NCBI GenBank assembly: GCA_019973155.2
Contig: BPQB01000012.1
Location: forward strand, 1 to 64,000
Origin: Phanerochaete sordida
Lineage: Eukaryota > Basidiomycota > Agaricomycetes > Polyporales > Phanerochaetaceae
Reading direction: 5' to 3'
DNA length: 64,000 bases
Below are positions 21,838-32,151 of the stretch, in pieces. The translations under genes and the position numbers were made by a program. The notes under the pieces were generated by a model, which did no database searches, was not told where the DNA came from, and saw only the letters and a list, made by a program, of their open reading frames with translations. Within the stretch, counting starts at the first letter, position 1; each line of letters begins with the position of its first letter.

Positions 21838-22613
21838 ATCCAGAGTCATAGCCGCCCAGGGCACGTGCCTAGCTTTAACGCCAGTGCTCCTGATGGCGCA
21901 TCACACCACAGCCGCCAGCGTCCCTGACACGCGTCATTGTTAGCCCATCATGTGTCAGAACAGCCCTAGGGCTCTGTGCGTAGCCTTGTGATCTACCTGA
22001 GCTGAGTCCACTATGCCTGACGACTCCCTGGACGCAGCCTCGCCAAAAGGCCTGGAATACTAAGCCACACTAATGCATCTCCGGCCTGTTTCGTCTCTTG
22101 ATCTCAAGCGCCCTGAAACATGCATGACCTTCATATCACATGATCGCCTAGTTCGTGCGCTGCCCCCTGTAGTATGTATACTCCTGCTCCTGTAGCCTGT
22201 CTGTCATCTCAACCTCTTGATCAATAAAGACAGATAAGTCTCTGTTGTATGGTAGTTTACTATGCTAATGCTATCTTGGTCAATACGGACAGCTGAATAA
22301 GTTGTGCGCCAGCTGCGTGACTTGCTCTGCCGTGCGTTGTTGTTGTCTTTCCCGTTCGCTGTCCCTCGTGCTGCGTTGAGCCTCGTTCCGCAACACCCCC
22401 TTAGTTTTGATTATGACGTCCCCTGCACTACGTACATGTATTCTTTGCCCTTTGCATTTGTTCTCTAGCTTTGTCCTAACCCTCACGACCACATCCCTAG
22501 TAGCTGCTTCGCTCGCTCATCCCTCCCTTGCTCATCAGCTGGAAAAAAAGAAAATACTGCAATGGCTTGTGTTCCCAATTAGGTAGTTACTAGCTCATGT
22601 GATCTCGTAGCTT
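21838..22613. other. no gene recognised
   Basis: The DNA between the TIR element and the second repeat copy has only short frames without a recognisable domain. Confidence 0.5.
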
Positions 22614-22627
22614 ACCGTTCTCGTAGC

Positions 22628-22756
22628 GTAGTCGTGTTTGTCTTGACGGACCAATATCAGTCCCACCTTACCTCAGGCTTGGTCGCCCTCTGTAGCTTCG
22701 TTCTCATGCTATAGATCTCATCCACATACTCTCGGGGCGGCCTGGCCCTTGACAGC
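22628..22756 (-). repeat. ~130-bp repeat, copy 2
   Basis: Second, diverged copy of the block at 20279-20410, outside the TIR element. A minus-strand frame covers it (22657-22902). Just beyond it a 22-base CTTCGTCGTTGTGGTATGAG-type motif occurs twice, near 22867 and 22926. Confidence 0.8.
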
Positions 22757-22902
22757 ACCAAGATTGTGGTGTAAGCTGCGCCGAGGCACAGCTCTATGAT
22801 GCAGCCTCCGGTGCAACTGGAAGCCGGTGGTAGCCGGCAACACTCAAGGTAAAGAAGGGGAATACGCTTCGTCGTTGTGGTATGAGCTCGAGTATGATAC
22901 AA

Positions 22903-24881
22903 ATAATAATAATGAGATAGTCACCTTCGTCGTTGTGGTATGAGCTAGAGAGCCCCGACGAAGGTGCGCGCGTGCGTTATCCATTCTGTCACTCGTCACA
23001 GTCACCGTCACTGTGTAACACCGTTACAGCAACTTGGTGTATGGTTGCTTGAGCAGCCGTCCATGTAGCGTTTTTGTAAAAGCAGCTAGTATAGTAGTAA
23101 GTCGTTTTGCAAAAAACGCTACTAGGGGTATGTGGGCCAAAAGGGGAGGGACTTCTTTTTAAAAAGGCATATGTTTTTCCGGGGTCATATGTCAGAAAAC
23201 CAAAGTTGTAGAGAACATAGAAAATATCATATCTCTCATTGACAGGTACCCCTCCCGATCAAAACTGAGCCCGCTATTCGCAAAATACCCGCCGGGAGCC
23301 GGCGATGAAAGCATTTGGCGCCCTAGCGCCACCAAGCTGGGCACCTGCCCAAAACGGAAATAAGCGCCATAAGCGAGAATTTGGCTGGCAGGGGTATTCC
23401 AGCTGCTCCCCTGCTCCATCTAGGGGTTGGAGCATGGAGCAAAGTGGTAGATATTGTAGCTAGCAGGTACTGTAGTACTAACCCTCATCTGTGGGGGTGC
23501 CCCAGGGGATGCGAATATATTACGGAATTAACTGGAATTTCGATAAATTTCAAATGCGTGCACTGGGGCACCCTTGGGCCTTTAATGGGGTGTGGGCACG
23601 GTACAACGCATCGTATAGGTACTATAGCATGGGGAAAACCCATATGGAGAGCCCCAGGTCGACCCTAGGGCCCAGCAATATTCAGGGAATTATGCTCGAA
23701 TTTAGGGGAATTAATGCGTCAGGGACAGGGGCTTCCATACTTTCCCCATCGCGTGCCAGACGCGTCGGACGCGTCGTTTACGTGTCATTGGTATGTAGCA
23801 CCATGGGAAAGGTGTTTTGACGCGTGAAACACGTAGGGGAATCTATACAGGGGGTCAAAACCCTCCAAAATCGCGTTCAGGGGGCATTCCCCAGGCTCCT
23901 GCAGCTGCCACAGCGGTCCAATCTTGCTGGGGCTGCGTCAGAATGTGTGTTGGAGCTGTATTACACTATATCCAACGTCTCGGAGCTGTAGGATTGTGGG
24001 GATATAATGTTCCTGGCTCTTAAATGCGCATTTTGGGGCACTTTGGGCCCAAAACACCATATATGCAGCTACCCAGAAAGATCCACACAATACTGGATCA
24101 ATTCCTGCTGCATATAGTGCTTACTCATATGTGACAACATGTTTGAGATGTCCGGACTTGTCCTCCTATCCTACAGCAGCCAGGCACATCCATGCTTTCA
24201 CTTTGGTGTTCTGAAGTGCCCAGAAGCAAACCAAAGGCCACTTTTCGCTTTTGCAGGTATGTACCTCCACCATTTCTCCACCAATTCACCTGCAAATCTG
24301 TACTCCTCCGTTTTCATAGGCTGCGAATCGATCTGAGATACAGCGCCCGCGCCATTCCTAACGGTTGCGCTGCGATCTGGGCGATTTTGTCGAAATCAGC
24401 CAAAAAGCGCCCGTGGGAAACAACCAGATCTGGAGGATCGCATGGGAACGGAGGCGGGGGATGCAAAAGCGAGTATACTGGGCAGTTCCTACACCTTATG
24501 CGATGAGAATCCAGGTGCGTGCCCCACGATATTCACACTTTTTTTTGGCAGATCCTCGCAGGTCCCCTATCACTTCCCTGCCACCCATAGGCTCCCAAAT
24601 CTCTCGTCTAGCTCCTGTAAGGGTTACATAACCCTTTGGCATAGCTGGGAAGGGTTCAGAACCGGTGGAAAGGGTTGCAGGCCGCTTCCAGGCCCAGAAA
24701 AATCGAAATCAAATAAAATCAATCATTTATTATATTCCACAGCGGTTCAATTAGGTCCCTGTCTTCCCCCTATACTATATATACATATTAAACAGTAATA
24801 GACATAGTGTAGAAGCCCCAGGAGGCCAGGGGAGCGAGGGGAAGCAGCAGAAATGGCCCCCAGAAGCAGAGCTGAAGCGCG
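22903..24881. other. gene-free repeat-like DNA
   Basis: I see no convincing coding frame. The stretch contains the palindromic mini-element at 23065-23122 and a short stem made by GGTGCCCCAG near 23497 and CTGGGGCACC near 23561. Otherwise it is featureless. Confidence 0.5.
23065..23122. repeat. 58-bp palindromic mini-element, copy 1
   Basis: The ends GTAGCGTTTTTG and, inverted, GTAGCGTTTTTTGC form imperfect arms of about 17 bp around a TAGTATAGTAG core. A related 59-bp unit with the same ends and core lies at 32839-32897, on the other side of the three-gene cassette. Confidence 0.8.
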
Positions 24882-24896
24882 GCAGATTGACAGTCC
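24882..24896 (+). repeat. GCAGATTGACAGTC motif, copy 1
   Basis: The 15-mer GCAGATTGACAGTCC recurs inverted at 25296-25310. Its first 14 bases recur in direct orientation at 25390-25403. It lies about 1 kb upstream of the nuclease gene. Confidence 0.85.
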
Positions 24897-25294
24897 AAAG
24901 GGGGGCTTACCTAAGTTGTTTGGTCGTGCGTGGAGCAGGCGGCCGGAGGGACGGAGGCGGGAGCAGACGAGTGCGCCGGGAGGCCGAAGCGCGCGGGCGC
25001 GAGGGAATTTGCATCCGCGGGGGCTCCGATCGCGTTGGGACGCGCGACTGGACGCGCGCGGTACGACGACGTGCCTGCCCCGAGGCGCAAGGACGGCGGC
25101 GGCGGGCGAGCGATGAGCGAGGGGTGGTGGTGGTTCGAGTGCGAGGGCGGGGAGGCAGCGGTCAGGCCCAGGCGAGGCCGCGAGGCGCGCGGTCGCCTGC
25201 TGGATCCGTCTGACAATGAGCCTCGAGGCCGGGACGCCAACGCGCGGCGATGCCCGAGCCAGGGAAGGCCAGGGAGGACGTAAAGGCCGCCAGC

Positions 25295-25405
25295 GGGACT
25301 GTCAATCTGCGAGGTGGAAGTAGTCTGCGACACCTCCCAGCCTATCGATGGGCCCCAGCCAAAACCTGCCCCGTCGCTCTTCCCGCCTCGCAGATTGACA
25401 GTCTC
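25295..25405. repeat. inverted pair of GCAGATTGACAGTC motifs (copies 2 and 3)
   Basis: The 23 bases starting ACTGTCAATCTGCGAGG at 25298 are repeated inverted, with few differences, at about 25380-25403. This makes a stem-like unit of about 110 bp with a loop that contains ATCGAT and GGGCCC. A weaker relative, ACCGTCAATCTCGAGCAGG, lies at 32496 beyond the right end of the cassette. Confidence 0.75.
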
Positions 25406-25884
25406 GGGTTTACTGTCCCGCGGGTCAACGCGGGGCGAGGGCCCTTCAAGTACCCGGGCACCCCCCACCTGCCCTGCCCTGCCACGCCGACCGTCCCTCC
25501 TCCCTCGCGCACCTTCTCCCCGGCTGTGCACGCTCCCGCCAGCAGCGCTTCCACCCTGTCTCCACCACTCATCGACCGACTCGCACACTCCTCGCCTGAA
25601 CTCGAGACTGGCGCATCGACATGCCCGCGCCGTCGACATCCTGCCCCAGCGGCGACCTCGCAGCCGGCCTCCACTGCCAGCCGCTCCGCGGCGTCGCCGG
25701 CCATGCTGCAAGGCACCTGAGTGGCCGCGGCTGACCGACACCCAGGCCGCCCGCCCGCCATGCCAGCCTCTGCCAGCCTCCTAGCCATGCCAGCCTCCTA
25801 CACAGACAGCTCCGAATGCCAGTCGCACCCTTACCGTACTACACAACATCGACTACCGCTGCACACGCGCCGTCTACTAGTACC
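25406..25884. promoter_or_regulatory. upstream region of the nuclease gene
   Basis: GC-rich DNA with overlapping low-complexity frames on both strands that I read as chance frames. A short CCAGCCTC tandem occurs at 25760-25800. No TATA box is obvious. I take this as the promoter and 5' leader of the nuclease gene. Confidence 0.4.
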
Positions 25885-28153
25885 ATGGGCGTGAAAGGAC
25901 TCTGGAAGGTGTGTACACTTGGCTGCGTCTGTGCTATCAGGTGCTGATACCAGACGGCTGCCAGCTTCTGGAACCGGCTGTGGAGAAGCAGTCGCTGGAC
26001 AGCGTCGCCCTATGGCACACATTCACGGCGGATGGAAACATCAAGGGCCTGATCCTCGGGATCGATGCAAGGTGAGCACCGCGTCCACCCCGAGGCGATG
26101 TTGGCTCACCGGCTGCACGCAGCATCTGGATCAATTCAATCGTGCAGGCACACAGCGGGAAACGCGAGATCACAAAGGCGAAGGGCGCGAAGGTCATGAC
26201 GGTGCTCCACCGCCTCGCCCGCCTCGCATCCAAGCCGATATCGGTAATCGTCGTGTTCGACGGACCAGCATGCCCTGTTGAGAAGCGGGGACGGAGGGTG
26301 ATGCCAAGCGAGCACTGGATCGTGCAGCCCATCAAAGACTTCGTGCAGGCATACGGCTACGCTGTACATATGGTAAGCATGTGCCCTCCGCTCTAGTCGA
26401 CCAGTCACTTACTGGTGTGAACGACTTCAGGCACCTGGAGAGGCCGAGGCCGAACTTGCAGCAATGAACAAGGCCGGAGTCATTGACGTCGTCCTTACGG
26501 ATGACAGCGATGCGCTCGTTTTCGGCGCCCGCGCCGTAATGCGCAAGTAAGTGGAGCTTCCGCTCACGTTCACAACCGCCGTGTCTCACGACAGCCTCAC
26601 GCAGCCCGGTAGTCAAGGCAGACAAGGGCGACGTATACATGTGCGAGGCGACGAACATCGCCAGCCAAGACCACGTCGCGTTAACGACAGGCGGCCTCGT
26701 TCTCATCGCGTTATTGAGCGGCGGCGACTACGGCCCGGTAAGTGCCTTCGCCGCTGCATCTCGCGAGCTGCGGCTGATTGCTTGTACGCGCAGGGCCTGG
26801 CCAAGTGCGGCGCACGTACTGCACGCGGACTCGCGCGGTACGGCCTAGGCGAAGCCTTGATCGAGGCGTGCGAGCTGGTCAGCGCCGCGCGAGACGCCGC
26901 CGTGGCTGCGTGGCGTGAAGACGTTCGCTCGGTCCTTCGAAACGACCCGCGCAAGCTCTTCAAACAGCGCCAGCCGACGTTGGCCGCCAGCATCCCCGAC
27001 ACCTTTCCTGACGTCGCCATCGTGCGCCTGTACACCCACCCGACGATCTCCACCAATGGCTGGAACCTGCCGCTCTCTTTCGACGTTCATCCTCTTGCGG
27101 TGGACGCTACGGAGCTCGCGCGGCTTTGCCGCGAGCACTTTGGCTGGGGCAACGACAATGACTACACCGTCCTCATCAAGAAGATGGACAAGTTCGTTTG
27201 GCCGGCCGTCGCTCTCCGCGCCGTCATTCGGGGCAGCTATGCAGCACCTCCAGCCGACACCCGGGTGGTGTGTAAGGGCCAGGTGAGTGCACTGCCTTTG
27301 GCTCATTCGTCATCTATGGCACCATGCTCATTCAGGTTCTTGCAGGCGGCGGTCTCGTACGCTGTTGCCCTTAAGCTCACGCCGAACGACCGCAAGAAAG
27401 ACCTGCGCAAGGTGACGCTGCAGACGAACGCCCTCGCCTTGCCCGCGGTCCATGCAGTTGCCACCGCGGCGCGCGCAGCGCGCGGCAACGAAGGCGCCCC
27501 GAACGAGTCGTTCATCATCGCCGTGCTGAAGGCCGTCCCTCCCAATGCTGCGATCACCGTGCCACTCCCAGGTATGCTCGTCCGAGCACTCAATAGGTGT
27601 GTTGTCTATCATCAGAGTGTGTGCCTCGCGTTGCTAATGTGTAACACTATCCAGACCGCTGCCTGCGGCGGCTGCTGCAGCGCCACTAGTGCCAGCACTC
27701 CCCCAGCCTGTGCTTGACGACGAGGACCAGGATGTCGACAATGCCGAAGACATCGGCGGCGACGCAGTCAGCAACGACGAAGATAGCTTCGACGACGATG
27801 TCGGAGGCGGCGGCAATGCGGACGACCATGGCGACGGCGTCGACAGCGACTTCGAGACGTCGTTCTCGGAGTCGTCGGGATCCATTGAGCCTTTCTTCCC
27901 ACTCGCCGGCTCGTCACGCCTCGCAGCTCATGGCGCCGTGTCGTTGGCGGCAGCGGCGACGGCGCCGCCCTCAGCACCAGGTCCTTCGTCAGGCAGCTCT
28001 GTGCATGGGAACGCAGGCCAGGGCCTGGACATCATCGACCTGACGGAGTCACCTATCATCGTGCCCGCCGGCGGCGAAGGCGTCATCGACCTTACTGGCA
28101 ACGATCTCGTCGATCTTACTGGCGACGATCTCGACGATCTCGACTCGGAGTAG
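25885..28153 (+). CDS. FEN1/XPG-family (PIN-like) nuclease with C-terminal IDLT motifs
   Basis: Proposed structure-specific endonuclease of the FEN1/XPG/GEN1 fold. Spliced model: 25885-25908, 25941-26071, 26123-26372, 26431-26546, 26605-26737, 26794-27282, 27346-27596 and 27655-28153, giving 630 residues. It starts MGVKGLW like XPG proteins. Metal-binding motifs are all present: GIDASIW (about 47), VVFDG (about 95), APGEAEAEL (136), LTDDSDAL (157) and GGDYG (about 213). The C-terminal 165 residues are acidic and end with three IDLT/VDLT motifs next to acids (about 591-620), which look like SUMO-interaction motifs. The first intron is only 32 nt, unusually short. No frame is broken. It is convergent with the recombinase gene, with 107 bp between them. 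Agaricomycetes carry many related nucleases of unknown role, so a housekeeping FEN1, Rad2 or Yen1 is less likely. Confidence 0.82.
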
Positions 28154-28260
28154 GATTTGGAACACAAGCGGACCGTCGGTACACGCACGCACACATTTAT
28201 ATGCACACACGTAGTAATGTATAGAAGGCTGTGCAGCATGTACACGGTAGCAGTAGTCTG

Positions 28261-30109
28261 TCATGCACACGGACAAGTACGCCCACAATGAGAACATGGA
28301 TCGGTCTGGGGCCGGTCGGGATTGAAGAAGTCCTCGCGGCGCTCGAGGGGGTTATCTATCCATGACAGCAGGTACTTGAAGAGAGTGCTAGGGTTATCAA
28401 AGGTGGGGGCCCATCCGCCCCAATCGCAAATGCGGCGAAACGACCATCTGCAGACCACGGCGAGCCATTGACAGCCCCCGCGGCGGAATGAGTGAGTACC
28501 GTAAAGGCGCGGATCGATCCCGATGTCAAGCAAATTGTTGCGAAAGCACTCGAGGAACGACGGGCCCTTCTAAGGATCAAGTGCTTGTGAGCATGTGGTT
28601 GTCAGGGACCCAGAGCCACAGCCTCGTACCATGCGTGACCATGCATCTGACGAGAACGAATCAAAGCCAATGCGAGGGCGAAAGACGAAGCCAGATAGAG
28701 GCAAGCCTGCCGTGCGCATGACATCTACCCACTCGGAGTATGCCCGAATTGGGCACATCCATGGTTTCTCGTGGTTTATATAGAGGAAGAAGGGCGCGAT
28801 TCCTGGGGCAGAGCCGTCAGTTTCGCTCTGTAGGGTGCCATGCAGACATAGACAGCTCACCGCCGGTCTGGTGCGTCTTCCGAAAAGGGAGCCGTACCTC
28901 CAGACGGAAGACCCCTGGTCGTGTCTCTGACAGGATCAGATCCGTCCATCGGATATGCAGCGCCTCGTCGTAGCGCAGGAGGCAAAGGAACGCGAGAAGA
29001 TAGAGCAGGGTGAGCATGATACGGATGGTCCGCCCTGCCCACGAGGTCTCCTCAGTCGAGCCTCGCTTCTTCCGAGAGCGTTCTGTCTTCGGAACCGCTT
29101 GATTGTAGTCCGAAAGCTGGTGCAGTACTGACTCCTCCATCGCACGCGCACTCGTGACCGTCTCACCTAATTTTACCTTGCAGAGCGTGTGACATTTGGG
29201 TTAGAACATGCGCAGATCTGGCGCAAATGGTAGGCCACTGACCTTGCGCCGGCGAAGGCTGACCATGTACTGGCTCACGACGGTGGATAGCGACGGGTTT
29301 CCAGTGTACTTGTCCGCTTTCAGTTCGCTCTGCGACCACGTCTGCTGCCCGAGACCGAATTCACGCCCGAATTGATGGGTCATTGCAGCTCGCATCTTCT
29401 GAGCGTGTGAGTAAGACGCAGGCTCGTCCTTCGGGCCCTTCTTCTTGCCTGTGTAAATATCGACGTCGTCGCAGCTGTTTCGGGAGATCAGTTTATGTAA
29501 AGGTCAGGCTCTGTGGCAGGTGACATACGTGTTCATGATCCACATGCAGATATACTCAGGTAACTGGGCTGGGAGGTCCCGAGGATCGAGGGCCGCACCT
29601 TCGGCAAGGAACCTGTTCGCCACACAGAATTTGATGAAGCTCTTCCAGTTTCTAGGGAAGTCAAAGACGATGAGCTCGAGCCCTCAGCGCAGGCACACAT
29701 GAGCTTCTCACCGCTGAAAGGTTGATAGAGTCTGCGCCGTGATGACGTCCCGAGACGCCAATTTCACCGTTTGATGAACATCGTCTGCGGTCAGCTTGCC
29801 TTTCCCCTTCCTCTCATCTACCCCTGCGCTGTGCATATCCCATTAGCATGTTAGATCTCGCAGCAAGTGCAGACTGGCGACGTACGCCCCATGGCTCTCC
29901 CCGCTGTCGCTGTCCTCATCGACATCCATGGCCGCCGCGTCGCCATCTTGATCCTCGTCTGCGGCCTCTACTAGCCTGTCTGCTTCCATGGCGGATTCAT
30001 ACGACTCTCGCTCCTCATCGCCATCGTCTGCTGCGACCTCAGGACTGATCTCTGATTGCGCCTCGTGAAGAATGTGTGCGGCGCCCGCAGGGAGAGTGAC
30101 AGGCGGCAT
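28261..30109 (-). CDS. Crypton-like tyrosine recombinase (DNA breaking-rejoining enzyme)
   Basis: Spliced minus-strand model: 30109-29886, 29828-29712, 29651-29529, 29474-29243, 29176-28861, 28802-28630 and 28569-28261, giving 497 residues with no stops. An acidic N-terminus (about 1-75) precedes a core-binding region (SYSHAQKMRAAMTHQFG, SLRRRK). The catalytic domain follows: CLLRYDEALHIRW holds the first Arg (about 300), YGTHSFRRGGCQWL the His-x-x-Arg (His 421, Arg 424), DWGGWA the Trp/His position (about 448) and LFKYLLSW the candidate nucleophile Tyr (461). The C-terminus has a CSHCGRTCPC cluster. This is the agaricomycete tyrosine-recombinase family related to transposon recombinases such as those of Cryptons. 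It shares a 194-bp divergent intergenic region with the SAP-domain gene. Confidence 0.85.
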
Positions 30110-30303
30110 AATATGTGAAGGTGAGCAAAGTCTCGGCTCCCCGTCCCTGCCCTGCGTCTCATATAAGCCGTCCGCGCCCTGTCCCGATTGTTTGCTCCCG
30201 CTCACCACGAGTGCTTAGCCCCACACTGGACTGTGTCAGGCACACTCGTGGCGAACTCCTTACCCTCTCCTTACCCTGCTGCAACATATCTTATTACCTC
30301 ACA
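30110..30303. promoter_or_regulatory. divergent promoter between recombinase and SAP-domain gene
   Basis: The two ATGs face away from each other across 194 bp, so their promoters must overlap. A TATA-like ATATAAG at 30161-30167 lies about 140 bp before the SAP-gene start, followed by pyrimidine-rich runs (near 30260) typical of fungal start regions. Confidence 0.6.
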
Positions 30304-32151
30304 ATGGCCTCCGGCGCCGATGAGGAAATGCTAAACCTGCCAGTAGCCGGGCAGGTCCTCCACGAAGGCGAAGAAATTGAAGCCTATCAGTATGTGGTGT
30401 AAGTAACCGTCTGCCAGCAGGTTCTTGTCGACGCACTTACGTTTGGTCTCACCATAATGACGGCAGGACAAAGCGAACAACCCGCAATGACCTCAAGGAC
30501 AAGCTGCGGAGCTACGGCCTAACAGTCAGCCGGAATCGCCCAGAGCTGGTGGAGAGGCTGCGAGCATTTGCGGAAGATAGGGATGAGTGGCTCTCGTGAG
30601 TATTAGCTCTGATTGTCGACATTATAGCTGCTCACATTTAATCTCACGCCTCAAGGCTTTTTCGCGGCGAACGAAAGCGCAAACGCGGCGCCGTTTCAGG
30701 AACGCGGACGAAGACGACGTCAGCAAAACGCATCGCAAGCATGTTCACAATGCATCGCGCACCTGACGAGCCTGCGGAGTTCGCATACCGCTACGAACAC
30801 GACCACCGTCCTATAGATACGGTGCCGAAAGCGACAGCAACGCATCTGTACACACTGGTGAGTACTGCCGCTGCCTTTGGAAGTGCCGACGCTCACTCTT
30901 GATAGGTCGACAAAGTCCTCGCCCTAGGACGAGCGCCGCAGCGACCTCCCGCAGCTTTAGAAGACGCTACGGAGCATCCTCAGCAAGCCGCGGCCGATGT
31001 TCAGGCGGCGCAGAGTGAACCAGTCGAACCCAGCTCGGTGGTGGACCAAGGCGGTGCCGCCGCGAGCGGTCCTGCTGTGTTCGACCAACCGCCGCCGCTG
31101 ACGTACACAGTGAGCCGTTCGTCCACGAGTGTTAGCACTCACTCACCCTATACCAGCATGTTCTCAGCCGCAAGGTCCTTCGCCAGCTGACGACCCTGAA
31201 CAGCCGCGTGCAGGGCATCGAAGCCCTCATGCTATCCACCGTCGCTAACGGTCAGGTAACGCACAGCGCACCTGCCCCGCAGCAAGGTGCACCACCCGTT
31301 ACCTTACCGGCACCGACGGCGGCGGCTCAATCACTGGCCGGCAGTGTCGCTCAACCCACGCCCTCTGCATCCGACCCTCCCGGCGCGGCTCGCGTTCACC
31401 CAACGACCACTCACCGTGACGCTGAACATGCGGCGGCGCCAACCCTTGGCAGTCCGGCCGCGGCCCTGCCCGCCGTAGGGCCCCTTTTGGCTGCAGCAAT
31501 GCTTCCACCAGTGGCCGCTATCGCCCTCGCAGCGGCGCCTGTGCCGAAGACGTATGCGCTGACCTTGACGATCAATGACGAAACGGTCACCTTCGACGCC
31601 CGGCTCGTACCTGATCCCCCCCTCCGCCATTTCTCGAAGCAGCTCGACGAGCTCTTCGTCCACTGGTACTCCTCGACGCTGCTGATGATCTGCGGGCGTG
31701 GTATACCTGTCCGACACTGGGCGACCGTGTACAAGACCTTGAAGCGCATGAAACTGCGGCCTAAGGCCTGGGACGCGATTAAGGTTGAGTGGGGGAACTG
31801 GAAGGTGCGTGACTGCCATACCCTCTTCGTCTGCTCGGGCTGATACAAAGCTGCGGTAGTTTGTTGTCGATGTCATGGAGCAGAAGGGCTCCGTGAACGC
31901 ATTCTGGGCCGCCTACAAGAGCGATGACGGCTCGCGGCTGTCGTTCCAAGCCATACGCCGTCGACGCTGCGGCAGCAAAGGCGTTCTTCGGCAATGACCT
32001 GGACCACCCGGATGCGAAGAACGTCTTCCGCTACGTCAAGACTGGTCAGTCCATGCTTATCACGAAGAACGCGGCCATAGCAGAGAAGTGGCGGAACCTC
32101 CTCAAGAGCGACCCTGCCTTGCATCAGCGGTACCTCGAAGGCCACCGTTGA
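30304..32151 (+). pseudogene. SAP-domain DNA-binding protein, late frameshift
   Basis: Exons 30304-30398, 30467-30595, 30656-30857, 30906-31109, 31157-31804 and 31860 onward fit one frame. Residues about 33-70 form a SAP motif (DLKDKLRSYGLTVSRNRPEL then VERL), which binds DNA in chromatin proteins. A basic segment (RGERKRKRG) follows, then an Ala/Pro-rich linker. A Trp-rich C-terminal region (HWYSSTLLMICGRG, VEWGNWK) is perhaps analogous to the DNA-binding domains linked to Crypton recombinases, but I cannot place it in a family. Near 31965 the frame stops making sense. The following, clearly related sequence (KAFFGNDLDHPDAKNVFRYV) is in the next frame and ends at a TGA at 32149-32151. This suggests a frameshift or small deletion, or a sequencing error. 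Confidence 0.65.

Noticed and set aside
24853..25788. Several overlapping frames of 90-276 codons on both strands
   Set aside because: The DNA is GC-rich and low-complexity, frames are open on both strands at once, and the peptides are Arg/Pro/Ala-rich without domains; they are chance frames upstream of the nuclease gene.
26551..27717. 388-codon plus-strand frame as a separate gene
   Set aside because: It reads through introns of the nuclease gene; the conserved residues are recovered only by splicing.
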